DNA from: Aphanomyces cochlioides
Taxonomy: Eukaryota; Oomycota; Saprolegniomycetes; Saprolegniales; Verrucalvaceae
Assembly (NCBI GenBank): GCA_019828595.1
Contig: JAHQRK010000020.1
Location: 1,054,001-1,118,000 of the forward strand
Length of the DNA stretch: 64,000 bases
Reading direction: 5' to 3'
The notes beneath the pieces are model-generated. The model was not told the DNA's origin. It was given only the letters and a program-made list of their open reading frames with translations, and ran no database searches. This document shows positions 1-12,192 of this stretch, piece by piece (positions within the stretch are counted from its first letter, which is position 1; each line of letters opens with the position of its first letter). Position numbers and translations under genes: made by a program.

Positions 1-969
1 CAGCATTGTTTGTACGCGTGTTGTACCACCAGGTCGCGACGGTGCCAGCAACAGTGCACGTCATGACGTTTTGAATGACTTGTTGACCCCAGAAGATCGA
101 CACAAGCAAGAAGAAGAGAGTCACGTTAAAGCCAGCGCCACCGCACAATTCGCCGCGAGCTTCTTCCTTCTTGCATGAAGGGTCAGCCGAACGAAACATT
201 TGATAGACGCCAACAGTGCTGAGCGACCAGACGCCAAGCCACACCACCTAAAAAGGCTCTACAATCACGACACTAAGTTGTCGTTGTACGTACTTGGACA
301 AGGATAAAAACCAACGCAAGGAGGAATACCGACTTGTGCTTGCTCAATGCAACACATGCAAGCTTGAGATGCGCACTGGCAAATGCAATGCGATTCTGGA
401 CAGCGTAGATGTAGCTAGACATAGACGCTGAGCCACTGCAGGACACTCAGTCATTACCAGATGTTGATGGCAGCTCCAACAAGGAAGAAAAGACCCATGA
501 ATGGATTGACAAAGATCGACATGATCGCAAAGCCAAACATCATGCCGACATTCATCCAAAGCGCAAAACGAATCATGTTTTCTGCGCAAGCCATGAGGAT
601 TTGGATCCACAACGCCGAAAAAATGGCCGAAAAGCCAATGAGTCCACCGCTGACACCCAAGACAACCGTCAGACTCTTGTGCGCCTCCGGAGTCTTGTGC
701 TCGTCTTCAAATTGGCGCAAGTATTCGAGCCCTTTCGTAAACTAAAGAGAAACAACAATGTGAGCGCGCGACTTCAACGACATTGTGCATACAGCAAAGA
801 ACGCGATCGCAATCAAATGACCGATAAATAGAAACCCAAAGAACGCATCGTTGCACTTTGGCGCTGGTGGTTCCAATCGCATGGACTGGACTGGTGCTCC
901 ATGGTGTCGCGACGGCGCCTGCTTTCCCAGCATCGGCTCATGTTGCTCGTACTGGCTGTACATGCTCAC
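1..969 (-). CDS. Choline transporter-like (CTL/SLC44) membrane protein, 3' part outside window
   Basis: Seen: exons read leftwards from the ATG at 969. The first exon holds a short cytosolic N-terminus and a CNDAFFGFLF membrane segment. It is joined over an intron near 740-790 to the segment reaching GAAINIW, then over an intron whose acceptor precedes CYIYAVQNRIAFA, then over one whose acceptor precedes VVWLGVW. At the window edge the frame is still open (VAGTVATWWYNTRT). Several hydrophobic segments are evident. Family knowledge: the Cys-rich start, the IQNRIAFASA-type loop and the VIQNV...VAGTVATWWY stretch are typical of CTL/SLC44 proteins, multi-pass carriers of choline and related substrates at the plasma or organelle membrane. 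Substrate is not shown here. It is divergent with the next gene, with 212 bp of AT-rich sequence between them as a likely shared promoter. Confidence 0.8.
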
Positions 970-1181
970 GAGGCAATGAAAAATGCGAACCCGACGTTAT
1001 AATATTCGAGAACTTCTACAAATATTCAAATAAAACAAACATTCCAGAGATTCTCAATATATCTTGGGTATAAAACCAACGTTTTAAATATTGTTTAAAT
1101 TATTACATACACATATCCAGATAATAAAATGAAAAGCCATAAATTTCCTCACTTTCAAATTTTCTAAAGACCCAACAAGCC

Positions 1182-1514
1182 ATGACAAGCTGCTCGAGTT
1201 TGCTCCAGCATTCCCGCGTTGTCCTGAACGTTGGCAAGACGGATGATTTACCAGCAGCAACGTCTACAGCAAACTTAACGCACCATCTCCTCAACCGGGA
1301 AGTGTTCCAGTACGATTTTAGCAAAGAACGTGAGCTGGTCGAAAGCTACCGAAGTCGCTGTCTGTCCCAGGACGTGCAGCACGATGAAGAATTAGCAAAA
1401 TCTGCCATTGAGATGCTCAATGCGGTTGAAGAAATCAAGCCGCAAGTTCTTGGAAGGCGAACAAGTGCCGACGACCTCGCCGCAGCCATTGCTGCTTCTC
1501 TGAAAGACCATTAG
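1182..1514 (+). CDS. Small protein with C-terminal ubiquitin-interacting-motif-like helix
   Basis: Intronless 110-residue reading frame starting at the first ATG after the AT-rich divergent promoter region. The last 17 residues contain SADDLAAAIAASLKD, which fits the UIM pattern (acidic cluster, Leu, then Ala-x-x-Ser three residues on). The rest is mostly helical and polar and matches no family I recognise. Inference: a ubiquitin-binding adaptor is possible. The motif is short and could arise by chance in an Ala-rich helix. The codon pattern and clean stop just after the motif support a real gene. Confidence 0.55.
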   Translation: MTSCSSLLQHSRVVLNVGKTDDLPAATSTANLTHHLLNREVFQYDFSKERELVESYRSRCLSQDVQHDEELAKSAIEMLNAVEEIKPQVLGRRTSADDLAAAIAASLKDH

Positions 1515-2075
1515 CGATTTGATATGATAGAAAAAATGAACTCCTGTTAGCAAATTCATCCCACAATTGACGACAACGTTTATACCATTCAACTCTCTTA
1601 TGCTCTTTCGCTCAGCCCAAGCTCGACAAGGAGAAGCTGAGCTTTTAATCGAGTTGGAAATTCCATGCCACGCTCCCTCGGATTCCCTGCTTGACAACCA
1701 AATTAACATTAATTTTATTGTATCCAATACGATCCAAAAAAATACTATTAATTGTACAGTGTATTCAATGGAAGAATATTTTTGCTCACTCAAATAACGT
1801 CCCAAAAATGAAGTCAATAATTCGGCAGATCGATGGACTTATTGCGTAAAGAAGGAAGGGAGTTGCACTGACGGGAGCAGTCCAAAGGAAGAAATGAGAG
1901 TTTTGTGCGTATGCAAGCGACTTACTGTAGTATGGACCTGGCAATCATCGTGGTCCTGAGTATTATTAAAATATTACAATTTAATCGAAAATTGAATTAA
2001 TTTTATTGGCTATAAGTTCTCCAATGAAATGGCTTTTCCGTGCGTCTTTTCGCGCATTTTCGGATTTTCATCGTA
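1515..2075. other. Intergenic, no gene seen
   Basis: AT-rich spacer with several stop codons in all frames. A CCAAT-type stretch (attggctataa near 2005-2016) lies about 60 bp upstream of the dioxygenase start and may be a promoter element. A longer minus-strand open frame here overlaps the preceding gene and has no recognisable content. Confidence 0.5.
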
Positions 2076-3216
2076 ATGCGCATTCCACGCGTCAATTGCT
2101 TTAGTCCGTCGGCGAGTCAGCAACTCCGGAAGGTACATGAGACGCACATATTACGTAGGATGAGGATTCCCTGTAGGCATGTACTGAAGTTGGTTTCTTC
2201 TACCTGGAAGGACACCGCATTCCTGTGGAGTTGCAGCAAGCAATGTATGCTCAGATGAAGGCCTTTTTTCATCTCCCTCTTGCGGAAAAACAAAAAGCAG
2301 CGGCTGATAAAAACATGCGAGGATGGGCGCCAATGTATGAGGAAACATTGGATCCTGTGAATCAATCCAAGGGAGATACAAAAGAAGCGTATCATGTGTG
2401 TCGTCCAACACTTCCCGACGAAAAGCATCTTCCACTCCATGACACGGACAACGTCTTCCCAGACCCAAACACGCTCCCTGATTTTCGTTCAGTTACCACG
2501 GCATACTTCGACGCCATGAGCAGTTTGGGTTTGCATGTTGCCCATTTGTTTGCAGCTGCGGCTGGAGTCCCCGGGATGTTCGAGACGCCTGGAATGTTTG
2601 ATCGGTAAGTTGTACTACATTTCGTTTGACTTATCTTTACCAGACCTATGGCTGTCCTTCGAATGCTCCATTACAATGCTGAACCATCGGATCTGGACAA
2701 GGGAATCATTGGTGCCGGTGCCCATTGCGATTATGGTAGGCTTCAGGACATTAGATGACCTGATATGCTGATTTGTCGACAGGATTGCTTACATTGCTCT
2801 CGACGGATTCTGAGCCTGGCCTTCAAATTCGCCTCGATGGGGAATGGATTGATGTTCCTCACGTAGAAAATGCTTTTATTGTCAATGTCGGTGATCTCGC
2901 TGGTACGTGAACACCCCACAAATCTTTCATTTCTGTTGTGGTAGAGCGTTGGACGAATGGCTTGTTCAAGTCAACAGAACATCGTGTTGTTAACACAACT
3001 GGGCGAGAACGTTATTCAATTCCATTTTTCTTTGAGCCCAACTTCAATTGCCTCGTCACGTGTTTTCCATCGTGCGTGACGCCAGATCGACCCGCCAAGG
3101 TTCATTGACACTTCCTCGATCTTCCCATTTCACGTATATCCTAGTATCCGCCGATTCTCGCAGGAGAAAACTTGCTCCAAAAATACCGCAACACACATGC
3201 CAGTTATACTTCGTAG
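2076..3216 (+). CDS. 2-oxoglutarate/Fe(II)-dependent dioxygenase (isopenicillin-N-synthase-like)
   Basis: Six exons joined by five introns of about 40-50 nt. The start at 2076 gives a 19-codon first exon ending at 2132. The second begins after CTGTAG at 2177 and reads ACTEVGFFYLEGHRIP, the classic N-terminal signature of the family. Later exons carry the iron ligands in GAHCDYG (His-x-Asp) and STEHRVVN (distal His), then RYSIPFFFEPN, whose Arg-x-Ser binds 2-oxoglutarate. The last exon (PPILAGENLLQKYRNTHASYTS) follows an intron beginning at the GT of the codon before an apparent stop, and ends at 3214-3216. All catalytic residues are present. The substrate cannot be predicted; relatives hydroxylate or oxidise small molecules in the cytosol. 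Confidence 0.9.
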
Positions 3217-3294
3217 AAAGCGAGGAAGTCTGCATGATATGTACGAAACTGTCGTCTCTTCGCTCAGTTTGAAATCTTCTCTCTATTACACAGC

Positions 3295-5060
3295 ATGGAA
3301 GCGTTTGTACGACGACAGCAAGCAGGATTGCATGAAGCACTTGAAAACAAATTGCTCACCGACGTGACACTATGTGTCGGAACTGAGCAAATCCACGCTC
3401 ATCGACTTGTCCTTGCCCTCCACAGCCCCTATTTCTTGGCGATGTTCACCAACGGCATGAAAGAAAGCAACATGGAAGAAGTGAATGTGGACGTGGTTGA
3501 TCCTGACACCATGGCCTCTATCGTCGAGTACATGTATTCTGGCCGCGAAATCTCGATCAGTGACACAAATGTGTGGCCACTCTTGGACGCAAGTGATCAT
3601 CTCCAAATTGAGGTAAATATCTGCCCACCTGAGACTGTTCAAATCTCCATTAGGAGCTGGTCAATGCATGTTGCGTCAAAATGATTATGGAGCTCCAAGT
3701 TCACAATTGCATTGACATTTTTGCCTGCGCAGATAAGTTTCAGCTTCGTCCCCCCTGCACAATGCTCCGAAATATCGCTCTGACATTTGTCACGACATTT
3801 TTTCCTATCGTTGCTCTTTCAGAGTCATTTCGCCAGATCCCAGTTTCACATGTCTGCACAATCCTCCAAAGTGACAATCTTTGCATCGATGATGAAAACC
3901 AAGTTCTTGCTGCTGTAGTCTCTTGGGTTGCCCATGAGTCCAGCAGTCGAGTCGCGCATCTTCCACGTCTATTAGCATGCATCCGTCAAAATGGTTTTAC
4001 ACTGTCTAAGCCATGCTGGCCCCGACAAGCGTGGTATCTCTCAAGATGGCTCAATGTGCCGCCCGATCACCTCACAAACTACTTTCAATCACCACCGACA
4101 AGTCCTCGCCGTCGCATTTTCCCCATCATCTTTGCGCTTGGTGGCACAGACGGCAAGGCAATCTTGAAGTCATCCGAGTATTTCGACATGGTTTCCGGTA
4201 CTTGGCTTCCTTTTCGCCCCATGCTTACGCGCCGCGCTTATGCTGGAAGTGCCACATTCAAGAACTGCTTGTTTGTCCTCGGAGGCCATCATCACCGTCG
4301 ACGAAATCGCGCTGTCTTCTTGAAGTCCATGGAAGTGTACAGTCCCGACACGGATGAATGGCTGGAGCTTCCTTCCATGATGCACGAACGCAGCTACCTT
4401 GGCGTGGCTGTACTTGGCAACTACATTTATGCTCTTGGTGGCTACAATGGTGTCCGTCATTTCAACTGCGTCGAACGATACAACCTTGGTACCGGACACT
4501 GGGAGCATGCAGCTCCCATGCAAACCCCTCGAAGTGGTCTGAATGTTGCCGTCGCTGGCAATCGTATCTTCGCCGTCGGTGGTTTTGACGGTCGTGACCA
4601 TCTGAGCTCAGTGGAAGTCTACGATCCAGTGGCGAATTCATGGCAATTCGTGTCTCCCATGAGCGTTCCTCGCAATGGCGCTGCCCTTGTATCACTTGGC
4701 GACGACTACTTGTACATATTCGGCGGCGAAATTCGCAAAGACGAGCGTGTTTGCACCGGCGAAATGTACAATCTCGCGTTGGATCAATGGCAATCCAGTG
4801 CGAAGCTGCCCATCAGTTTGTGTGGTCATAGCGCCATCGTGTGGCAAAACCAGTTTGTCTTTTGCATTGGCGGTTCGTCCGCCATGGAGCCACATCTAAG
4901 TTCTGTCCTTCGCTTTGACGGCGTCACGCAATCATGGACACGCGTCGCTGACATGTCAAGTCCACGCGTCGGCATGACCGTCGCTTCCATGGCTTCCACC
5001 CCACTTCAACCTTTGCCACAATCCGCAGAACCATCTGCAGATCCTTCTCATCGCTCATAA
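3295..5060 (+). CDS. BTB-BACK-kelch protein (KLHL-like)
   Basis: Two exons with an intron at 3613-3653; splicing joins LQIE to ELVNACC. The N-terminal BTB domain (residues about 20-125) shows LTDVTLCVG and HRLVLALHSPYFLAMF. A BACK-like helical region follows, including IDIFACADKF. The C-terminal half has six kelch repeats, each with the Gly-Gly pair and spaced Tyr/Trp (for example YALGGYNGVR and FAVGGFDGRD). Family knowledge: such proteins are usually substrate adaptors of Cullin-3 ubiquitin ligases, with BTB binding Cul3 and the kelch propeller binding substrate. The end of the BACK region is less typical than in animal KLHL proteins. It lies 78 bp after the dioxygenase gene, same strand. 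Confidence 0.9.
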
Positions 5061-5951
5061 TATCTCAATGTAATCACCGAAATCCGCTCAAAATATTTCA
5101 ATATTTTTAATTCTTGTAAGTAACGCTCAAAATAGTCATATTTTTAGAATATCGCTCAATAAAGCTTGATATTTTGACTAGGATTTCAAGATTGGTCGTG
5201 GTGCCATCTGCCGGATCGACTTGCATGATTATGCAAGTCGACGTGAAACTTTGACATGATGACGACGATCGCCGTCGGCGACAACTTCTTCTCCGAAATC
5301 AGTCGCACTCTTCTCGGCCATAGACAAGCTGCAATTTTTCAGCGTTTTCTTTGTCCATGGATTTTTCGTTGAAAGCAATCGAGCCATTTCTATGACAACA
5401 CTAGCGGCGAGAGGATCTCGTCGGCAAAGCCATGACACGTGAAACGCTTGATGGCAGACTTGGAACGGCGATACCGTACAGAAACGACGCGCTTGCTTCA
5501 CAACCACATCAAGAAGAAACGCCTGACGGGTCTGATTGGCGTGGCAGGAATTTGTTTGGAGAAGCTATGCGTCGTACAGTACGATGGTAGCCACATGGCA
5601 CTGCAGTCGAACGCCTCTGCAAGATCTTGAAGCATCCTCATGGCCTACAATTCCTTGCACACCAAGGAATAAGCTTCAATCCAGCGAGGAATAGAAGGAT
5701 GGAGCGGAGGATCGAAGCGTGGTCTATGCAGTGGAGCTCTCTCGAGATTCGAAAGTGGAGACCGCACGTGGAAAAGAACAAGAGGAGGATGAAGGTGTGT
5801 GGGATGACTCAGATTCATCGATCCCCTTCCGACCAGTATACAGAAAAGACTGAGATTTGTATCCATCAACGCACGAAATCAGCAACGAGAGGACACAGAA
5901 GAAGAAGGCAATAGATTACAAAATAGATAGAGGAAGATAAAGAAAAGCGAT
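5061..5951. other. Intergenic, no convincing gene; two short hairpins
   Basis: Several open frames of 60-95 codons overlap on both strands but none shows a recognisable domain or plausible splice structure. A 10-bp perfect stem with a 4-nt loop lies at 5217-5240 and an 8-bp stem (attccttg/caaggaat) near 5651-5671. The part just after the kelch gene is AT-rich and may hold its 3' end. Confidence 0.4.
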
Positions 5952-6377
5952 CTAGTTGACGAGCGTCGGCTGGTCCAAGCAAACGTTTGTCGCGGACGGC
6001 GTCTTGATAAACGAAGTTGACGACCGTCTCGTCTTGGACTGCGCCACGTCATGGACAAACTGCGTGAGCATGTCGACATCTTCGACGAGCAGAAATCCAT
6101 CCAACGTGCTGAATTCCGGATCTTCCTCGTCGTTGCTGCGAAGAATGCTGTCGTCGTTGAGCCATTCCGCCAGTCTCGTTTGAAAGTCTGTCGTTGGGGG
6201 GGATTGGATCTTGAGTTCCGATGTCAAGAGGAGTTGGTATTGGTTTTGGAAATCGCGCAGTTTCCGGCGGCAGTCTGCTACAATCGCGAGCAGCGCTTCA
6301 TCATCTTGAGGCGCGTCGCGTTCCAATCGATTCAAGCGGCGGTCAATCGCGGCCAATTGCATTCCCGTGCGGTTCAT
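5952..6377 (-). CDS. Hypothetical protein with short coiled coil
   Basis: Intronless 141-codon frame. Residues about 8-60 look like a coiled coil (IDRRLNRLERD, then CRRKLRDFQNQYQLLL). The middle is acidic (NDEEDPEFSTLDGFLL) and the C-terminus is Ser/Thr/Arg-rich. No family recognised. The upstream side (6380-7110) holds several CCGGATA palindromes. It could be a regulatory or structural small protein; no function can be given. Confidence 0.5.
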   Translation of the reverse strand: MNRTGMQLAAIDRRLNRLERDAPQDDEALLAIVADCRRKLRDFQNQYQLLLTSELKIQSPPTTDFQTRLAEWLNDDSILRSNDEEDPEFSTLDGFLLVEDVDMLTQFVHDVAQSKTRRSSTSFIKTPSATNVCLDQPTLVN

Positions 6378-7250
6378 CGTAGTCGTTGCTGTGCAAATTG
6401 CAAAATGTGACCTTCCAAGAGTTCGAGAAGCTCATCCGGATAATTCAAATTATCCGGAATTCTGATTTATACAAGATTTCATATAAACTAGTGTTGGTCT
6501 TTTTAGCGATGGTCATTCCCTTAATCAAAGGGCATCCGATCGACATGGATGCGACGCTTTTCGAGCTAAAATGTCGCGCTCGTGCGTGAGTTGACGTCTA
6601 CATTGGCGTGGAAACAACAAAAAAGTGTCCACGTGCGTGCAATCCATTTCGTTAGAGACGCAATGCTTGCAACCGTACTTGATTAGGGAAACCTCTTATC
6701 TGGCGTAATATCTGGGCAGTTGAATCTCGGCCGCGGATGTCCAAGATGTTTTTTGGATGCAGCGCGGCACGACGCGAAAAAAAAAACACACTCCCACACA
6801 AAAAATATCTCATACATTTCTACCGTATTTTTTTGGACGGACATCCATGGAGCTCTCTGAATTTTTTTAAATTTTGACGTTTTTCGGAACAATCATCCGG
6901 ATACCAAAGTTCCACCACAGCACCCTTGTTACTATTCCATCGTCATGAAACCAATGCTGCCGATGCAAATGTCCTCCTGCTAGTCAATTCAAACCTCTAA
7001 CGTTATGATTGTGAACAAGTCGGATGATCTTGGGCTTGGAGGGGATGACCAGCGGTGGATCAATCGAGGAAAAGTGTTATACGGATAATTAACCGGATAT
7101 TTATCCGGTTGTTTTGGGTCTTGGATGCTCTGACGTACGATCATTACGTGGCAGTGTAACAGCGCGAGTTAACGGCTCGATGAATCCAAGTTGATACGAG
7201 TAACGGTTTGACATGGACAAGACAGAGAAAAGAACCAATCTATGAGATAT
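6378..7250. other. Intergenic with CCGGATA palindromes
   Basis: No gene seen. CCGGATAATtcaaATTATCCGG lies near 6438-6460, atccggatac near 6895, and a pair cggataattaaccggata...tatccgg at about 7082-7110. These belong to a dispersed intergenic motif discussed in the findings. It lies between two minus-strand genes, so it should hold the promoter of the small unknown gene and the 3' end of IFT122. Confidence 0.45.
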
Positions 7251-10200
7251 TTACTTGTCTAGCTCCGGCACGCGGCAGTAGACACACACGCCATCACGGA
7301 GGTACTCGAATTCAAAGTCGTCTTCGTGGAAAAACTTGCGGCAGAGCGGACTCAAGTGGATCTTGATGTCGGGAATCATGTTTTTGTAAAACTTCCACCG
7401 AAGCGCCTTCGTCGGGTACTTGACAACAAACACTTCGTTTGGTTTCAGCGCTGCGAGGATCTTGCCGTCGATATGGAGCACTTTGTATGGACTTCCCCGT
7501 GGAATCGTCTGGCGATTCAGCGCGCGTTCAAAGAGCTGAGACCCACTTGCCTTGGACGAGTCAGACGACCCTCCCGATGCTGGATCGTCATCGTCAAGCT
7601 TCATAGACTGGGTCGCCCCCGTGTCAGTCGTTTTCCATCCATCGCCGTTGTTGTTGTCCATCGAAGATGACGTTGACGGGAGGATTTCAATCAACGCGAG
7701 CGCTTCTTCGTCGGTCAAATCAGGCGTCGGTTGAAATTCCACAAGCGGCAGCGTGTCAAACGACGCGAAAGAACGAACGAACGGATGGCCAGAGTGAACA
7801 CACACATCACCCGTGCCATTGGGATTCAAGAGAGGATTTGTCGCCGAGCTGCGGTAATCAATTGGGAGGAGATCGTCGCGGTCCGAGTATGGCTTGGTCT
7901 GGAGAGTCATGCTCGTCAAGTCGACGATGGTTTGCCACTCGGGTCGGACACGCATTTGATGCAGTCGTTCGTACATTTGTCGCGCAAGTTTGAACGCTTC
8001 AAGCTGTTGAGCATGTTGGGCAAGCGTGAAAGCAACACGTGCAATGGAGATTCCAGGGGGAGGAGACTGCTTTGCCAAAACATTTAGGAGGAAGCGTGAC
8101 GCATGGAAGAGCGTTTCAGGCAGTAATGTCGTGAATGGCTCGTCCGTGTAGGCAAAGATTAAACTGTAGGCGTAGTAAATGTCGGCCAACGATTCATGCT
8201 GTAAGGCTTTCTCAATTTTCAATCGCTCTTCTTCAGTCACGGCTACGAACAAGTCTAAATGATGGAGAGACGGCGACGATCGGTACCTTCAGGAGATGCT
8301 GCTTGAACACATGCCAAGAGTTCATCGCAGAGTCGCCAGTGGTAGTACGACGCATCTTTGAATCTCGTCTCAAACACAGCGGATGCAATGAGCTGCTCGA
8401 GCAACCTAATGCATTGGTCCGGTCGTTTGGCTTCCGTGTAAGCAGCGAGAGCGTCTTCATAGCGGTCTTGTGTTGCCAACCATTCTGCATAGGGAACATA
8501 GACGTCGGCAACTTGCTTGATCTTGTCACGGTGCTAAGAAGCAAGTGTGTTAACACTGTGAGTGGCCTTCAGGCGTACCTTTTGGGCAAGACGAACAGCT
8601 TCTTCCCAATCTTGGCATGCAATGTGCATCTTCATCAGAGCATCAAAGTCACCAATCTAAACCACAATCAGCCCTTGGCCATCCAAGAAGATCTCCACGT
8701 ACTTTTAAGTAGACATCGCGGCATTGCTTGAATTTTCCAGCTTGGAGCAAGAAGTCCGCACATGTTGAGAGCACTTTGGCGTCACAGTCTTGCTTTTGCA
8801 CGACGTCCATCAAATCATTAAACCAGCCACGTGCGCCCATGATTTGCACCGCCTAGAGTCATGTCATCAACTCAGAGTCGTTGTGGAAAGACAATACTCG
8901 GAGGATGTTGCCTGAAGCCAGGTACATCTCAGTCGCAGCGCGCCAGTCGTGGACATCTTCGGCCCATTTGGCTTGGTCTTGGACGAGCTGCTGGACATCG
9001 ATCGATTTCGACGCTGCGGCGTACTTCTTCGCTTCGTCCCACATACGCAAATCAGTAAACAATTGAATTGCCTTGGCAGCTTCATCGCAGTCTGTCAATA
9101 ACTTCGCCGCCATGTGGAATTTCCCTTGGTACGCGAGGATATCAGCTTGGAGCAGCGCTTTTTGCTTTTTGTCCATCTCGGTTGTTTGGTTCTTTCGCAT
9201 GGCTTCCATGTTGTTCACGAGCTCAATGTAGCGGATATCGCGCACGCGAATGAATCCCTTCCTTGCAATATCAAAGCTCATGTTCTTGAGCGCTTCCCAC
9301 GCCAGCAGTCTCCAGTCGCTCTCTGTCACACCAAGGCAAGCAACACGGTAGGCTAGCTCAAATTCCTTTTGCTCAACGTAGCGATGAAGTGGTGCCGACT
9401 GCGGCACATCCATGGCCTGGACCAAAGTATGAACAAGCAAGTCTAGGTAAAAGACGTACTTGGACTGCTAAAGCGTGGAGACAAAAGACTTTGGAGCCTG
9501 TAAAACCGACGACAAAGCCTTGCATGCGTTGTGCATGAACTGGGAAGTTGCCCGTCTTGATCTTGAGCTGGTTCTGGCCCGCAAAACAGAGCATATCATC
9601 AAACTCAGTGTTCCATGCAACGCTGTTGGCTCCTTTTTCTTCGTACAATAGCTCCTTTGTCATCTAAACCAACACACAAAATCGTCAGCAAACAAACAAG
9701 CCCAAGGAGAGAGACGGCTTACAAGATTGTACACCAAGCACGTGTTGGTGTCATCAACGACTGCTAATTTTTCCCGACTAAGACATTTAATCAGCTGAGT
9801 TGACGCTCAAACGAGTCATGGAGTACTTGGCAGAGATGTCCAAACAAACGATTGGGTTGGATTGCTTGATGAGCGGGATTGGAAACGGGTTGTCGATGAA
9901 AATTTGGAGCACCGAGCCATCCTTGAGTCCAACCAAGAGTCCTTCTTTGCCCTTGGCACCACCAGTGACTGTAATATATCGAATGGGCGACTCCAACACC
10001 TACATCACAGTCATCTCTGGGCAAAGGAGGAGGACAAACCCATTCACGTTCTTTCTTGCCCGAGAAGTTGTATTGTTGGAGTTTGCGCTGTTGACACAAG
10101 ATGAAATGGAGCGACGTGACGACCAAGAGCGAGCATGGCAAATCTTTTTGGATGCGTTCGCGGACTCGGTAATGCATATCATACGAGTTTTCATTCGAGA

Positions 10201-11504
10201 GCTCGTAGATAATAATGCGATCGCTCAATTGCACAGCCAAACGATCGCGGTAGACGGCAATTTTCTTCACGAAATCACGCGTCTTGATGCGCACTTTCTA
10301 AAAGAATAGTCGATGAGCCATGAAGTGAAAGAATCAAAGTAGAAGACCTGCTCGGTCATGAGGTGCTGGACAATCACATCAGTCATGTTTTCTCGGTACG
10401 AGTACCGCTCTTGAAAGATGCCGTGGACTGTGCCGAATGAAACATGGTACGTTGAAATCGTGCCGTCGTCGCTGCCGATTGTAATCGTGTTGGTCTTAGG
10501 ACGACCACGAACGACCCAAATCCAACTGGAGACGTCGCACAAGCTACGAAACATAGCGATGAAATGACCGCAGAGCATTGAAGGACATACTCGGAGAGAA
10601 AAATGCCATCTTTGGTGTATAAACTTGCCTTCCGATGGGATCCACTGACCAAGAGGTACTTGCCCTTGCTACGAGAGCATTCAAAGTCAATCAGGCACGC
10701 AACTAGCGGTACCTAAAGTATCTCACACAGCATGGATCAAATTGAAGCTTTCTGTCTTTGCCATATTGCACTCCGTTGAACTGGTAAAAGCTCAACGTGC
10801 GATCCCAACACCCGACGGCAAGCATGTCCATTTGCTCGTCTCGACTGGGACTCCAGCTCAATGTCCAAATGGGCGCCGACCGCTCGATCGTTACTTTCTC
10901 ACCACCTTGCTTGTCTCGAATAAGGATCTGGCCATTAAACATGCCAAGTGCCAAGTATTCTCCATCTAAACTCCAGCTCGCACTGAGGATCTTGGACACA
11001 ACCTAGACCACAAGCCTCTTCAAATAGTATTTCCAACGTGTTCTACCTTGTGTTTTGCGACAGATTTCTGTTCTGGAGACCAAAGACCAAAGTCTGAGGC
11101 TGTGCAGCTTGCTAGGCACTGTGATTGTGGATTGTACACCACTTTTTGAATGCTCTCGTTGTGCGTATACTTGAGAATGCCTTCTGCTTTGTCCGTCCAT
11201 ATAATCACGACGTTGTCTGCTCCTCCTGACGCAAACCTCTTGCCGTCGTGGGCATAATCGACCGTATAAACAGTGTCTTTGTGTCCTAAAGAGCGCGCGT
11301 CGCCATAAGAAAAGACATGATGGAAGGACTCGCACCTTTTAAGGAATGAAGCAACGTGCCAGATCCAGCATCGTAGATCATGACGCGATTCCCGATCGCG
11401 GCAACGATTTGAGTCCCATCTGGATTATACGCCAAGTCTTGGACGACCACTTTGACGCCATTCCGATCAGGAACTTTGTCGGTCCACGCCAAGGTCGACC
11501 TCAT
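7251..11504 (-). CDS. IFT122: Intraflagellar transport protein 122 (IFT-A complex)
   Basis: Many exons separated by introns of about 40-60 nt; start at 11504 ([16 protein letters not shown]). The N-terminal half is WD40 propeller sequence with the family's highly conserved stretches [54 protein letters not shown] and [19 protein letters not shown]. The middle and C-terminal parts are TPR-like helical repeats. The C-terminus has [20 protein letters not shown] and a Cys/His zinc-binding end ([11 protein letters not shown]..., CVYCR). Overall length, about 1,200 residues, matches IFT122. Role: core subunit of IFT-A, needed for retrograde transport in cilia/flagella and for import of some membrane proteins. 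Its presence fits an organism with flagellated zoospores. No disruption seen. Confidence 0.95.
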
Positions 11505-12181
11505 GCCCGCTCAATAATCTTCTTGCGACGTTTCGTAGTTTTAAGAATATCCGGATAACTATCCGAATATTTTTCCAATTTACTTGGTCTTTGTAATCCG
11601 TTTCCATCGTTGTTTGTACCAATAAGATGAGCTAAGACACTGCCCACGACTGTGCTAAGCAACACAAATATTCAATTGTTAATGATCTCTCGAAGTCTGG
11701 TTGTCTGATGCCGAATGGGTCCATAGTTTTGCCGTTCTAACAAGTAAGGCAGTTAGATATCCGGATATTATCCGGACAGTCTTAGTAATCTGAACGACAA
11801 CGCCATGCTTTGCAACTGGATGATGTGCGTAGGCTCGCCATGCAGATGCATCGAAACTCGAACGCCGAGATAGCTTAGAGATGCGTCACAATGCATCACT
11901 TAATAATTTTAGTTGCGTTCTGTGGGTGTACTGCATGTGCTGTTGAGGGAAAATGGGTGATGACATCCGCAAATACTTTATCCGGATTTTTCTTCTCGAG
12001 ACGACAGTAAGAAGCCCAATGCCTCTGGATATTGTCAAGGCCGTGTTGCGTTTTTCACTTTACAGTTCTTTCTCTGGATGCATTGCCTTTTTCGGCATGG
12101 TGCTCTTATGCTCTTGTCAGTGTGAAAATTGTCCATATCATCCGGATAAATATCCGGCTCATTTAAACATTTAAGAGACCA
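11505..12181. other. Intergenic between IFT122 and the Helitron block
   Basis: Contains imperfect CCGGATA palindromes near 11549-11575, 11757-11780 and 12138-12156, and single copies elsewhere. A 73-codon plus-strand frame (11953-12174) has no recognisable content. The first 150 bp should hold the IFT122 promoter. Confidence 0.45.
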
Positions 12182-12192
12182 CAAGGGTGAGG

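Noticed and set aside
1392..1817. 141-codon minus-strand frame with a hydrophobic start
   Set aside because: It overlaps the small UIM-like gene on the other strand, has no domain, and its hydrophobic part falls in AT-rich spacer.
5627..5914. 95-codon basic frame in the spacer after the kelch gene
   Set aside because: Composition is random-looking, no splice partners or domain; overlapping frames on the other strand are equally long.
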